A DNA stretch of 64,000 nt from CAWEWH01 sp963812775 (GTDB lineage Bacteria > Pseudomonadota > Alphaproteobacteria > Rhizobiales > Beijerinckiaceae). The DNA is taken from the NCBI GenBank assembly GCA_963812775.1, contig CAWEWH010000007.1, positions 1,302,001 to 1,366,000 on the forward strand. The letters are read 5' to 3'. A program made the translations under genes and the position numbers. Positions 46,102 to 57,885 of this stretch are shown one piece after another; position 1 is the first letter of the stretch; each line of letters begins with the position of its first letter. The notes beneath the pieces are model-generated. The model saw nothing but the letters and a program-made list of their open reading frames with translations. It was not told the DNA's origin and ran no database searches.

Positions 46102-46371
46102 TTAGTGCCGGACCATGCTGCCGATGATCAGGCCGACCCCGAGGGCGGCAAGAACCGACACGAGCGGGTTGCGCCGCACCGTCTGCTCGATGTCGTTGGT
46201 GAGCGAGGAGGCGTAGTCTCGCGCCGCCATCGCCCGGTCGGTCGCCAACTCGTAGGCATCCGAGACGGTCTCGGCCATTTGCTGCGCCCGGCCACTGACG
46301 CCCGAGCCCTCGTAGAGGCTGGCGCCGATGTCGGAGGCCTTCTTGCGCAGGTTGTCGCCATTCTCGGCCAT
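46102..46371 (-). CDS. DUF883/ElaB-family membrane-anchored protein
   Basis: An 89-residue protein: hydrophilic helix (residues 1-65, with MAENGDNLRKKASDIG and AQQMAETVSDAYELATDRAM) and a C-terminal membrane helix with the family signature TVRRNPLVSVLAALGVGLIIG ending in RH. In E. coli, ElaB and YqjD anchor to the membrane and associate with ribosomes in stationary phase. ATG at 46371 follows GGAGAGAC. Convergent with the GH79-like gene. Confidence 0.85.
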   Translation of the reverse strand: MAENGDNLRKKASDIGASLYEGSGVSGRAQQMAETVSDAYELATDRAMAARDYASSLTNDIEQTVRRNPLVSVLAALGVGLIIGSMVRH

Positions 46372-46463
46372 GTCTCTCTCCAATTCCGGAAGGTCGCTTG
46401 AAGCTGCTGATCAACGCCGGCTTGCTGCCGAGGTTCCGTCGATTTGTGACAGGCGCCCAGCGC

Positions 46464-47732
46464 TCACTGCCGCGGTGTGCCGGGCGACCTCGAATAGACG
46501 GCGAGCCCGGCCATGAGGCAGGCGGCGATCGCCAGAAAGACGGCCCGGAAGGCGATTTCCGGCAGCACGCCCCCGGAGGGCACGAACGCGCCGATCACCG
46601 CGCCGGTCGCTGCCGGGAGAAGAACCAGGCCGAGAATGAGGGCCATGTTGACAGTGGTCACGCCGCGTCCGGCAAGCCGATCACTGAACAGCGCCCGTCC
46701 CTGAGCGACGATGACCACGTTGTAGGCGGCCACGAAGCACAGTGTCACCATCAGGCCGACCGCGAGCCAAAGCGGCGGCCGACGGATGAGGCCGAGTGCC
46801 GCCAGGACGGCAATCGTGAGGAGCCCACCCACCACGATGACGCGCTTGCGGCTTCCCAACAGGCGATCGAGCGGCCCGTAGCAGAGGATGCCGAGAATCT
46901 GCGCCACCCCCATGGCGAGAATGACGTTGCCGCGCGCCATGGCGCCGAGACCGTGGACGTCATTCAGATAGGGACCTGCCCACACGCCAAGGACCGTCAC
47001 CATGCTCGCATAGGCGACCGTTTGGATGGCGAGGACGGGGACGAGGCCTGGCGTGCGCCATACCTCGGTCAGGCCCCTCAGGACGTCACCGACACTCTCA
47101 GGTTCGGCCCCGCTTGGCGGCCGATCCGGCGGCTGCTCCCGCACGTACGCGTATACGAGCACCGCCGCGACAATCGTGACGACGGCCAGTGCCAGAAAGG
47201 CGTTGCGCCAGCCGATCGTCGCCTCCGCGAGGGCGAGCGGTGTGGCCGCGAACAACGTGCCGAGGTTGCTTGCCGCATAGGTCCAGCTCAACACGGTGCC
47301 GAGCCGCTCGCGCGGGAACCAGCGTGAGCACAGGAAGACCGCGGCCATGAAGTTGGCGGCGCAGCCGACGCCGATGACGGCGCGGGCCGCGATCAATCCG
47401 GCGGCGCCGTCCGCCCAGGCGACCAGCACCGCGCCGCCGGCGGCCGCCACCGACAGGACGGCAAGGGTCACGCGCGCTCCATACCGGTCAAAGGCGATGC
47501 CCACCGGAATCTGCATGACGAACAGCGCAGCGAAGAAGGCCCCGCCCGCCCAGGCGAGCTGCTGGGCACTCAGTCCAAGGTCGCGCATCAGCTCGGGGCC
47601 AATGACGCTGTTGGACACGCGGTAGAACTGGCTAAGGCACATGAGCGCAACGAGCAGGACGAGCAACGTCGCCCGCCGCAGGCCCGGAGCCGTCGGCACC
47701 GCGTCGTGTTGCATGTCGAGGCGAGAAGACAT
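46464..47732 (-). CDS. MFS transporter
   Basis: A 422-residue 12-span permease of the major facilitator superfamily. Signs: FYRVSNSVIGPELMRDLGLS at the first loop, AFFAALFVMQIPVGIAFDRY and GARVTLAVL (motif A), and VGCAANFMAAVFLCSRWFPR. This pattern is that of uncharacterised NNP/OFA-like permeases in rhizobia. ATG at 47732 (MSSRLDMQHD) is chosen because upstream codons are not conserved in character; an ATG at 47714 is equally possible. It is a single gene with the DUF883 gene downstream. Confidence 0.85.
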   Translation of the reverse strand: MSSRLDMQHDAVPTAPGLRRATLLVLLVALMCLSQFYRVSNSVIGPELMRDLGLSAQQLAWAGGAFFAALFVMQIPVGIAFDRYGARVTLAVLSVAAAGGAVLVAWADGAAGLIAARAVIGVGCAANFMAAVFLCSRWFPRERLGTVLSWTYAASNLGTLFAATPLALAEATIGWRNAFLALAVVTIVAAVLVYAYVREQPPDRPPSGAEPESVGDVLRGLTEVWRTPGLVPVLAIQTVAYASMVTVLGVWAGPYLNDVHGLGAMARGNVILAMGVAQILGILCYGPLDRLLGSRKRVIVVGGLLTIAVLAALGLIRRPPLWLAVGLMVTLCFVAAYNVVIVAQGRALFSDRLAGRGVTTVNMALILGLVLLPAATGAVIGAFVPSGGVLPEIAFRAVFLAIAACLMAGLAVYSRSPGTPRQ

Positions 47733-47875
47733 GAGGGCCGATGTCCCGGCGTTTGCGTTGAGGAGACTACCCCGCGCCAGCCGGCGATGCTTCGGTTCGG
47801 GCCGAAGCATTTCGGCCCCGGCGGTCGCCCTCGGTCGACGGCTCGCTGTCTACGTTCTTGATTTTGCGCGTGATC

Positions 47876-47910
47876 TCATCCGAAAACCGCGCACTTTTCG
47901 GGATCATGCG
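47876..47910. repeat. REP-like palindrome, copy 1
   Basis: CCGAAAACCGCGCACTTTTCGG followed by GATCATGCG, a short palindromic element widespread in rhizobial intergenic DNA. The inverse copy lies at 55854-55876 (CCGAAAAGTGTGCGCGGTTTTC). Located between the divergent MFS and metallo-hydrolase genes. Confidence 0.65.
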
Positions 47911-47947
47911 CTAGAATGCCGGCGCGCGGCATAGTCGGAGCCACGGC

Positions 47948-48986
47948 ATGATTTTCAGGCAGCTGTTCGATCAGACGTCTCGGCACCTACAGCTACGTCC
48001 TCGCCAGCCGGCGAGGCGGCGAGGCGCTGATCATCGATCCGGTGCTGGAGAAGGTGGACCGCTACCTGCAGCTCTTCCACGAGCTCGACCTGCGCCTGGT
48101 GAAGGCCGTCGACACGCATATCCACGCCGATCACGTCACTGGGCTTGGCGCACTGCGCGACCGCACCCAATGCATCACCGTGATGGGCGAGAAGAGCCGC
48201 GTCGATGTAGTGTCCATGCGGGTCAGCGAGGGCGACAAGGTCGACATCGAGGGCCTGTCCCTCGACGTGCTCTACACGCCCGGCCACACCGACGACAGCT
48301 ACAGCTTCCTCCTGCCCGACCGGGTGTTCACCGGCGACACGCTCTTGATCCGCGGCACCGGACGCACCGACTTCCAGAACGGCGATCCCCGCGCCCAATA
48401 CGAATCGCTGTTCGGCAAGCTCCTGAAACTGCCCGACGCGACGATGGTCTTTCCGGCCCACGACTACAAAGGCGACACCGTCTCGACCATCGGCGAGGAG
48501 AAGGCCTTCAATCCTCGGCTGAAGGTGAAATCGGTGGATGAGTATGTCGACCTCATGAACGGCCTCAATCTGCCGAACCCGAAAATGATGGACGTGGCGG
48601 TGCCGGCCAACATGCGCATCGGCCTTCACCAGGAGGAGGTGGCGCGCCGCGGCTGGTCGGTGAGCGCCAAGGACGCGATGGCGCTGGTGGGCCGCGCCGA
48701 CGTGGTGCTGGTCGATCTGCGCGAGCCCCGCGAGCGGGAGAAGCACGGCAGCATTCCGGGCTCGCTCAACGCGCCCTATCCCGATCTGCGGCGCAACGTC
48801 TGCCGCGGCGGCATGCTGCACGAGCTCGCCGCCGCCACCGGCAAGCACCTCGTCTTCTACTGCGCCTTTGGTGAGCGCTCGGCCATGGCCGTGCAGGCGG
48901 CCCAGGATTCCGGCCTCGCCTCGGCGCGGCACATCGAAGGCGGCCTCGATGCATGGCGAAAGGCCGACGGACCGCTGGCGCGCTAG
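47948..48986 (+). CDS. Persulfide dioxygenase-rhodanese fusion (one frame change)
   Basis: About 345 residues. N-terminal metallo-beta-lactamase fold of the ETHE1 type, oxidising glutathione persulfide to sulfite: THIHADHVTGLG (first ligand set), LYTPGHTDDSYSF, FTGDTLLIRGTGRTDFQ and VFPAHDYKG. C-terminal rhodanese domain: VVLVDLREPREREKHGSIPG and active-site Cys in VFYCAFGERSAM. Such fusions (PRF) couple sulfur transfer to oxidation. The frame changes near 47981, with one C extra in ACGTCTCGGCACC; the start MIFRQLFDQTS is in the first frame. Confidence 0.9.
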
Positions 48987-49235
48987 CCGCTATTGCCCGG
49001 CAGGGAGGAATCGCGCAGCAAGCGCGCGTCGCAAATCTCCGAGGGGGGCCCGTCTTCAGCAGAAAACTGCGGAGTGCGGTCTCGCATGGCGGCGGAACGA
49101 TGCTCGTTTAAACTGTGTTCGGTGCGTGCCCGCCGGCTGGCTTGATCACCCTCGCCCGGCAGCGGAGGCAAGCGTGGATTGGCGCCCTCGCCCGCACCGG
49201 AATCTCCTCGCGTTCAGAATGCTCACACCGTTGGA

Positions 49236-49631
49236 TCAGGCCGGCACGAACGCCGTGACCTCGATTTCCACCTTGGCGCGCTGATCGACGAGCTCGGAAA
49301 TGTAGAGCAGCGTCGAAGGCGGGAAATTGCGCCCCAGCGTTTCCCGCCAGGCGGCGCCGATGCCGGCGCCCGCCGCCTCGAAATCCTTGCGGCTGGTAAT
49401 GAACCAGCTGAGCCGCACGATGTGCTCGGGCCCAGCATTCGCCTCCTTGAGCAGGCGCACGATGCGCCGCAGGGCGGCGCGGACTTGCGCGGCCATGTCG
49501 CCGTCATAGTCGCCCGCCTCGTTGCCGCCCGTCTGGCCGGCAAGCACGACCCAGCGTCCGGGCCCGTCGAACGAGAAGCCATGCGAAAAGCCGCGCGGGC
49601 GCGACCACTCGGAAGGTTGCAGCGTCTGCAT
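49236..49631 (-). CDS. RidA/YER057c-family protein
   Basis: A 131-residue member of the RidA superfamily, trimeric imine/enamine deaminases. Signs: WVVLAGQTGGNEAGDYDG, VRAALRRIVRLLKEANAGPE and the C-terminal FPPSTLLYISELVDQRAKVEIE. The usual catalytic Arg near position 105 (in CVRVELP) is not seen: this copy has STLLYISELVDQRAKVEIEV, so it belongs to a non-archetypal subgroup. ATG at 49631 follows GGAGA. Followed by a short gap and the phosphatase on the same strand. Confidence 0.85.
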   Translation of the reverse strand: MQTLQPSEWSRPRGFSHGFSFDGPGRWVVLAGQTGGNEAGDYDGDMAAQVRAALRRIVRLLKEANAGPEHIVRLSWFITSRKDFEAAGAGIGAAWRETLGRNFPPSTLLYISELVDQRAKVEIEVTAFVPA

Positions 49632-49701
49632 GCGATGTCTCCGACAATGCCGCACTTGAGCACGGCGGGCGCCGCGTGAGAACCCCGCATCAATGGCGGG
49701 C

Positions 49702-50365
49702 CTACGGAGCCGCCTGCAGGATGTCGACCGGCTGGTCCTGGGCCTCGTCGAAGACGCCGGCCGTCAGCGGGCCGCCAAAGCCCGTGCCGGTGTCGAGATT
49801 GGCGCGGTTGGCACGAATGTCGGGCACGCCGTCGCGGCGGGGCGTGTGGCCATGGACGACATACTTGCCGAAATCGCCAGCCGCGCTGAGGAACGGCTCG
49901 CGAATCCACAGCTTGTCCTTCTCGCTCTGCTTGGCGAGAGACACGCCGGGGCGGACGCCGGCATGCACGTAGTAGCGGCGGCCCGCCTCGTGATGCGTCG
50001 GCAGCGAACGGCACCAATCGACGACATCGGCCGGCATGTCGCGGACGCCGCGCACGCCGTAAGAGTCTAAGCGTCGTATCCCCGCCATTGGCCAGCCACC
50101 ATTCCTCTTGGCGCGGATCGTCACGGGCGACGACGAGCAGCCATTCGTGATTGCCCATGAGGCAGGTCACGCGGTCACGCGCCCGGCCTTGCAGCTCGCG
50201 CAAGCGCGCCAGCACGGCGGCGCTGTCGGGGCCGCGGTCGATGTAGTCGCCGAGAAAGACGAACCGATGCGCGCGCCCAGCCGCATGGGCGGCGATCCGG
50301 TCCAGGAGTGGAGCCAGCAGCGCCTGCCGCCCATGGATGTCGCCGATGGCGTAGGTCAGGGTCAT
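49702..50365 (-). CDS. PPP-family metallophosphatase (one frame change)
   Basis: About 220 residues. Metal and phosphate motifs of serine/threonine-type phosphatases: YAIGDIHGRQALL, FLGDYIDRGPDSAAVL, CLMGNHEWLL and, in the second frame, HAGVRPGVSL and VHGHTPRRD. Bacterial members include diadenosine tetraphosphatases. The frame changes near 50076, where one A is extra between GGDTTL and DSYGV. Start MTLTYAIGDIHG is normal for the family. Lies 41 bp downstream of lon on the same strand. Confidence 0.88.
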
Positions 50366-50406
50366 GCCAGCCCGTCGATCAGATCAGTTGCGTGAGTGAG
50401 ATGGGC

Positions 50407-52825
<2,419 letters not shown>

Positions 52826-52829
<4 letters not shown>

Positions 52830-53241
52830 GGATTCCCTCCGGCGCCTTGATCAGGCTGAAGCCAACGCAGCCGTTCGCCGCGAACCGGCGCACCGTGTAG
52901 CGGCCCGGCGGCAAGGCGATGCGCCTCTCGAAGCGGCCTTGCGGCAGCTCGAGGCGGTGAATCATGGCATTGCGCAGCTCCGGCGGCAGCATGCGCCGGC
53001 CGGCCACGATCAGCACACCATCGTCGATCACGGCCTCGACCTGATCGGGGTCGACCCCCGGCAGCGCCACGAGAACCAGCACCTCGCGATCGGTCTCCAG
53101 CACGTCGACGGGTGGCTCCCAGGACGGCTCGTGCCGCAACGCCGAGGCGTGCAGCCTGAAGAACTGCCGATGCATCCGCTCGGCGCGGGCAAGGCTTTCG
53201 ATGGCTTGCGACAGCATCCAGTTGGCTGGGTCGGGGGGCAT
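52826..53241 (-). CDS. Hsp20/alpha-crystallin small heat-shock protein (3' end unclear)
   Basis: ATP-independent chaperone holding unfolded proteins. Helical N-terminus (MPPDPANWMLSQAIESLARA), then the alpha-crystallin domain: WEPPVDVLETDREVLVLVAL, VDPDQVEAVIDDGVLIVAGR and FERRIALPPGRYTVRRFAAN. The frame has no stop before running deep into lon; a one-base shift near the end would stop at the TGA that overlaps the lon start (ATGA), giving about 138 residues, the usual size. I place the end there and suspect an assembly error. Confidence 0.82.
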
Positions 53242-53252
53242 CGCGGGTCCTC

Positions 53253-53334
53253 GTGCCGAAGCGGCACTGCTCCCGGGAGAAATAGTGTCGATCGGCGGGG
53301 AAAAAAGGCCAAGGGATGCAGCCGCCTGCTCAAG
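53253..53334 (-). promoter_or_regulatory. Candidate heat-shock promoter and structured leader of hsp20-lon
   Basis: Upstream of hsp20, CTTGAG (53334-53329) and CCCTTGG (53315-53309) are spaced about as in alphaproteobacterial RpoH promoters. The leader then contains the palindrome CTCCCGGGAG (53279-53270) and the hairpin GTGCCG-CTT-CGGCAC (53267-53253) directly before the ribosome site GAGGA. A leader folded against its ribosome site would fit heat control, as with ROSE-type elements, but the conserved ROSE sequence is not evident. Confidence 0.35.
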
Positions 53335-53422
53335 CTCCGTTCCGCGCAGGCGCGTCGCCGCGTGCCGGGCGGAAGCGGGCTGCCCGACGATCTCGCGTCT
53401 CGGAAGCTGAGAGGTCGAGTGG

Positions 53423-55729
53423 TTAGCCGCCGCGGGCCCCGGCGCGTTGCGGTCGGCGTTCCCGCCTGGCGCCCTGCAGCGGCAGCACCTCGCCGATCGC
53501 CTCTGACAGGCGCCCGAGATCGAACGGCTTGTGCACCAGCGGGAAGCCCTCGTGCACGGCGTTCTGGGCCTTGTCGCTGTAGCCGGAGGTCAACAGGACC
53601 GGCAGTCCGGGATGGTTCTGGCGCACCATTCGGGCAAGCTCGAGGCCCCCGACGCTGCCCGGCATAAGGATGTCGGAGAAGACGAGATCGAAGGAGCGGC
53701 CCGATTTCAGCTTGTCGAGCGCGTCGGCGCCGCTGGAGCTGCGTTCGACCGCATAGCCGAGCTGCTCGAGATAGTCTGACGAAACGGCCGCGACCTCTTC
53801 ATTGTCCTCGACGACGAGCACCGTTCCCGCTCCCTCGTGGCGCGGCGTGACGGCCGGCGCCTCGCGGCGCTCGCGCTGCCCGATTTCGCTGATCTGCGGC
53901 AGCAGGATGCTCACCGTGGTGCCGCGGCCGGGCGTGCTGTGGATGAACGCCGCCCCACCCGATTGGCGCGCAAAGCCGTAGACCTGGCTCAGCCCAAGGC
54001 CGGTTCCGCGCGCCCCCTTCGTGGTGAAGAAGGGGTCGAAGACGCGCGCCAGCGTTTCGGCCGGGATGCCGATGCCGGTATCCTTCATTTCGACGACCGC
54101 GAAGTCGCCGCGCAGCCCATCGAATTCCAGCTCGCCGGCGAGCCTCACCTTGCGCAGCGACAGCTGCAGAACGCCGCCGCCAGGCATCGCGTCGCGCGCA
54201 TTGACGCCGAGATTGAGCAGCGCGAGCTCGAGCTCGCCGACATCGACATGCACCGGGCAAGGCCCGTCGCTGGCAAACGCCCTGATCTCGATGTCGCCGC
54301 GCAGCGACCGCCGCAGCATCTCGCTCACGTCAGGCAGCATGTCGACCAGATCGACGGCCTTGCTCTCGAGCGTCTGGCGCCGGGCAAAGGACAGCAGATG
54401 GCTGGTCAGCGTCTGGCCCCGCTTGACCGCCGTGACAATCATGTCCAGCGGCCGCTTGGCGCCGGGGTCATGAACTGTCCGGCGTAGCCTTTCCGTCGCG
54501 CCGCTCACCACCATGAGCAGATTGTTGAAATCGTGCGCGACACCGCCGGTGAGCTTGCCGACCGCCTCGAGGCGTTGCGACTGCACCAGCGCCGCCTCGG
54601 CCCTCTTGCGCGTGGTGACATCGATCAGCCCGCCGAGGATGTGGAGCGTGCCGTCGCACTGCAGTTGCCCCCGCGCCGAGTGCAGCACGTCGAGCACCTC
54701 GCCCGACTTGCGCACGAACTGGCATTCGAATTCGTGGATCTCGCCGCCTCGCTGCAGGCTTGGCAATGCGGCATGCTCGTGGCGATGCTGCGATTCCGCC
54801 GTCATGAAGTCCGTCAGGCGTGCGCCGATCGCCTCCTCGCGTCGAAAGCCGAGCAAGCCGAGCCATGCCTCGCTGACATAGGCGATGCGCGCGTCGGACC
54901 CGAGCGAATGCAGCGGCAGCGGCGTCTCGCGGTAGAGCCGGCGCATCTGCTCTTCCCTTTCGCGCAGCAGCACCGCCTCGCGCTCGGCCAAGATGGCGAA
55001 GCGCTTATCGAACAAGGAGGCAATGAGCGACAGCGTCAGGATCAGGAAGGTGATCGCTGCGACCGACACGGCGAGACTGGTTTGCGCGAGGCTGGCGGCG
55101 GCGCCGTGTGCCGCACCGTGAGCGGCGTGGCTGCCGGCATGCGTGGTGAAGCTGGCGGCCGCCATGCCGGTATAGTGCATGCCCGAGATGGCAAAGCCCA
55201 TAATGATCGCCGCCAGCACGCGCTGCCAGTTCGCCGAATTGCGAAACGACAGCCATAGCGCGGTGATGGAAGCCGCGATGGCGATGAACACCGAAAGGCC
55301 GACATATAGCGGGTCGTAACTCAGCTCGGCGCCCACATGCATCGCCGCCATGCCCGTATAGTGCATGCCGACGATGCCGGTGCCCATGAACAGGCCGGCC
55401 AGCGCCAGTTGCAGCATGGTCGCCCGGCGCGTGCCGATGATATAGAAGCCGGCCCCGGTCACCCCGATGGCGATGATCAGCGACAGAAAGGTGAGCCCGA
55501 CACCGAAGCTGACAGCCATCGGCATCAGGAAGGCCAGCATGGCGATGAAGTGCATCGACCAGATGCCGCCACCCATGGCGATGGCGGCGGTCGCAAGCCA
55601 CGCGGTGCGCGTCAAGCCGTGCGAGACGCGGATGCGGCCGCCGAGATCCAGCGCCGTGTACGACGCCAGGGAAGCGACGACGATGGACAGCGTGACAAGG
55701 TAAGAATCATACGAGCCGGCGACTATCAT
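53423..55729 (-). CDS. Hybrid histidine kinase with MHYT sensor
   Basis: A 768-residue inner-membrane kinase. Residues 1-250: seven membrane helices with the MHYT domain, recognised by SMHFIAMLAF, GMHYTGMAAMHVG and GMHYTGMAAASF, thought to bind copper and sense oxygen, CO or NO. Then PAS (LLGFRREEAIGARLTDFMT), dimerisation domain with His in GGVAHDFNNLLMVV, ATPase (LLNLGVNARDAMPGGG; DTGIGIPAETLARVFDPFFTTKG) and a C-terminal receiver with Asp in LVFSDILMPGSVGGLEL. Stands alone on its strand; a partner regulator is not adjacent. Confidence 0.92.
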   Translation of the reverse strand: MIVAGSYDSYLVTLSIVVASLASYTALDLGGRIRVSHGLTRTAWLATAAIAMGGGIWSMHFIAMLAFLMPMAVSFGVGLTFLSLIIAIGVTGAGFYIIGTRRATMLQLALAGLFMGTGIVGMHYTGMAAMHVGAELSYDPLYVGLSVFIAIAASITALWLSFRNSANWQRVLAAIIMGFAISGMHYTGMAAASFTTHAGSHAAHGAAHGAAASLAQTSLAVSVAAITFLILTLSLIASLFDKRFAILAEREAVLLREREEQMRRLYRETPLPLHSLGSDARIAYVSEAWLGLLGFRREEAIGARLTDFMTAESQHRHEHAALPSLQRGGEIHEFECQFVRKSGEVLDVLHSARGQLQCDGTLHILGGLIDVTTRKRAEAALVQSQRLEAVGKLTGGVAHDFNNLLMVVSGATERLRRTVHDPGAKRPLDMIVTAVKRGQTLTSHLLSFARRQTLESKAVDLVDMLPDVSEMLRRSLRGDIEIRAFASDGPCPVHVDVGELELALLNLGVNARDAMPGGGVLQLSLRKVRLAGELEFDGLRGDFAVVEMKDTGIGIPAETLARVFDPFFTTKGARGTGLGLSQVYGFARQSGGAAFIHSTPGRGTTVSILLPQISEIGQRERREAPAVTPRHEGAGTVLVVEDNEEVAAVSSDYLEQLGYAVERSSSGADALDKLKSGRSFDLVFSDILMPGSVGGLELARMVRQNHPGLPVLLTSGYSDKAQNAVHEGFPLVHKPFDLGRLSEAIGEVLPLQGARRERRPQRAGARGG

Positions 55730-55853
55730 GGGCGGCTTCTATGTTTCGCAATGCCGCCCAAAGCTTGGCGGGACCCGGACCCTGCAATGGATCGGTTTCC
55801 GACCCGTTAATGACAAGGCCGTGTTTTCCGATATCGCGTGTTCGCGCAAACTA

Positions 55854-55876
55854 CCGAAAAGTGTGCGCGGTTTTCA
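55854..55876. repeat. REP-like palindrome, copy 2
   Basis: CCGAAAAGTGTGCGCGGTTTTC is the inverse form of the element at 47876-47910, with two extra bases in the middle. It lies in the 244-bp gap between the MHYT kinase and the flavin reductase gene; no other feature is visible in that gap. Confidence 0.6.
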
Positions 55877-55973
55877 GTAAAGATGTTGCGTCAAATCGCG
55901 GATTTCCAAATCGTGAGCGACACTCGATAACATTGAGTTGAGTCCGCTTCAAATTCACCAGACTGGATTTGGA

Positions 55974-56948
55974 TCAGCGCGCGGCGCGGCGCTGCTTCTC
56001 GACGAGCAAGGCCAGGAACTTGCGGCCTTGCTCGACGAGGTCCGGCGGTAGGCCGGCAAGCTGCTCGGCCTCGAACGCCGCCGCCCGCGCGCTGATGGCC
56101 TCGCGGGAGCGGCGGCCTTGCTCGGTCAGCCGCAAGAGCCCGTCCGCGTCGCGAGTGACATAGGCGCGCTCGACGAGATCGGCGATGGCGTCTTCGGCGT
56201 CGCGTTCGCCCAGATAGAGCTCGCGCGTCAGCGAGCCGAGCGCGAGGGGCGCGTCATAGAGGCTGACCAGGACCCTGGTCTGGGCAAGGGTGAGCCCTTC
56301 GGCCTGGCGATGCTCCTCGAATCGCGTCGACAGATGAAAGTGGGCCCGAAACAAGAGCGTCATCAGCGCGCTGGCGCGTGGCGCCGTGCCGGCGGCATCC
56401 CGCGCCGGCTCGCTCGCGGTCTTGGTGCCGGGATGATCCTCGACAATGCCGTAGCGCCCCTGCAGGAACAGCAGCGCCTTTCCCTCGAAGCGGGCGAAAT
56501 GCTCCACCTGGCCGACGATGATGAGGTGGTCGCCGCCCTCGTAGCTGGCGAAGCGCCGGCACTCGATGGCCGCAACGACGCCGTCGAGGACGGGCGCGCC
56601 GGTGCGGCCCGTCGACCACGGGATGCCGGTGAACTTGTCGGTGCTGAGGCTCGAGAAGCGCTGCGAGACGCCGATCTGATCGACGGCCAGCACGTTGATG
56701 ACGAAATGCGTCGCCGCTTCGAACGCAGCGAAGCTGCGCGACTGCTTGCTGATCGACCACAGCACCAATGGCGGATCAAGCGACAGCGAGGTGAAGGAGT
56801 TCGCCGTGACGCCGACGCGCTGGTCGCCGACCTGGGCGGTGATGACGGTGACGCCGGTGGCGAATTCCCCAAGGCACTGCCGGAAGGCGCGCTCGTCGAA
56901 CGGCGGAAGCGTCTCGACGCCAGCGAGCGTGCCTCGTGCCTCTCCCAT
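55974..56948 (-). CDS. Flavin reductase fused to a MarR-like winged helix
   Basis: A 324-residue protein. Residues about 15-170 form a split-barrel flavin reductase that supplies reduced FMN or FAD: FRQCLGEFATGVTVITAQ, VGVTANSFTSLSLDPPLVLW, FVINVLAVDQIGVSQRFSS and FLQGRYGIVED. Residues about 195-320 resemble a MarR winged helix (EGLTLAQTRVLVSLYDAP, RELYLGERDAEDAIADLVE, LTEQGRRSREAI). The same layout occurs in the C1 reductase of p-hydroxyphenylacetate hydroxylase, where the MarR part is an aromatic-sensing autoinhibitor. AAGGAG lies six bases before the ATG at 56948; an adjacent ATG at 56951 is possible. No oxygenase partner is nearby. Confidence 0.88.
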   Translation of the reverse strand: MGEARGTLAGVETLPPFDERAFRQCLGEFATGVTVITAQVGDQRVGVTANSFTSLSLDPPLVLWSISKQSRSFAAFEAATHFVINVLAVDQIGVSQRFSSLSTDKFTGIPWSTGRTGAPVLDGVVAAIECRRFASYEGGDHLIIVGQVEHFARFEGKALLFLQGRYGIVEDHPGTKTASEPARDAAGTAPRASALMTLLFRAHFHLSTRFEEHRQAEGLTLAQTRVLVSLYDAPLALGSLTRELYLGERDAEDAIADLVERAYVTRDADGLLRLTEQGRRSREAISARAAAFEAEQLAGLPPDLVEQGRKFLALLVEKQRRAAR

Positions 56949-57122
56949 CATGGGCTCCTTGGACGCAGGGCCTCGTGCCGGCCGATGCCGATACCCTATG
57001 TAACTCTTTGGCAGGAACAAGGGGATGCCGGAGACCGGATGACGGACGAGGGATGACAAACGATAAAACGTAGCGTCATCCCGGCCGTAGCGGCGCGTCT
57101 TCGATCCGTCGCGAGCGCAGTC

Positions 57123-57198
57123 CCGCGCTTGTCGCGGGCATCCACGTCTTGCTTCCGTATCGGAAGGCGTGGATGGCCGGGACAAGCCCGGCCATGAC
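57123..57198. repeat. Dispersed intergenic repeat, copy 2
   Basis: CGCGCTTGTCGCGGGCATCC, a variable inner segment, then GGCGTGGATGGCCGGGACAA and GCCCGGCCATGAC. Same orientation and organisation as the copies at 374 and 57795. The two halves are mutually complementary, so the element is a long stem-loop. Confidence 0.75.
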
Positions 57199-57261
57199 GC
57201 GGGGAAATCACGGAATGGGTCCCGGGTCTCGTTCGCTTCGCTCTCTCGCCCGGGATGACCT

Positions 57262-57745
57262 TTGTGTGAGGCCACACCCTCTCGTTTTCGCGGTTCCACG
57301 GAACCCGAAGCATGGGAGCGGTGCGGCCCCGAATTCAGGAAGGGCCGACGCGGGAGGTCCGAGCGGCGGGCGCCAACGGCGCGAGCGCTCAGTAGAATGA
57401 GTTCAGTCAGGAAGCCGCCGGGCCAAACGCCCAGACCTCCCGCGCACGGTGTTCTTTGGCTTACGCCCTTGCGCCCCTCGGCCACTTCGCAAGTCCGCAG
57501 GCGGTCTGACAAACCTACCCTTCACGGCAGGGAACCGGACGGGTCGCTTCGGGCTTAGGCCGCCCCTTCTCCAGCCTGCGAGCCAGAGCTGAGGCCACCG
57601 CCCAACCCGCGCTGTTGCCAGCGCAAGCCATCGAGACATCGCCACGCGTCACCGTGGGTCCGTCTCTCTGCGGTCACCCACACTTGGCTCGCAAGGCCTT
57701 GCGCGCCCTTCCGGGGACCGGGTATGCCCAACATAGCCTGAGAGG
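57262..57745. other. Unassigned 480-bp stretch between two repeat copies
   Basis: No supportable protein gene. Long frames cross it on the minus strand (one is continuous with the flavin reductase frame up to 57512) but they carry Arg/Gly/Pro-rich translations without folds, and the reductase family starts at 56948. The stretch is not a known RNase P, tmRNA, SRP or 6S RNA as far as I can recognise. Local hairpins such as GACGCGGGAGGTC and GGCCTTGCGAGCC suggest an RNA or a mobile remnant. It is bracketed by same-orientation dispersed repeats at 57123 and 57795. Confidence 0.4.
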
Positions 57746-57794
57746 CAACCTGTGTCAAGAACAAAATGAGAACATTCTTTGAGACCCATCCCTC

Positions 57795-57885
57795 GTCATG
57801 GCCGCGCTTGTCGCGGCCATCCACGTCTTCCTTGCTCAGGGGGTGAAGGCGTGGATGGCCGGCACAAGGCCGGCCATGACCTGAA
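57795..57885. repeat. Dispersed intergenic repeat, copy 3
   Basis: CATGGCCGCGCTTGTCGCGG, CCATCCACGTCTTCC, then GGCGTGGATGGCCGGCACAA and GGCCGGCCATGAC. Third copy of the element at 374 and 57123. Its outer ends CATGGCCG and CGGCCATG are complementary, closing the stem. Confidence 0.75.

Noticed and set aside
56951..57512. N-terminal extension of the flavin reductase frame through 57512
   Set aside because: The flavin reductase family starts at the MGEARGTL region, a ribosome site precedes 56948, and the extension crosses dispersed repeats.
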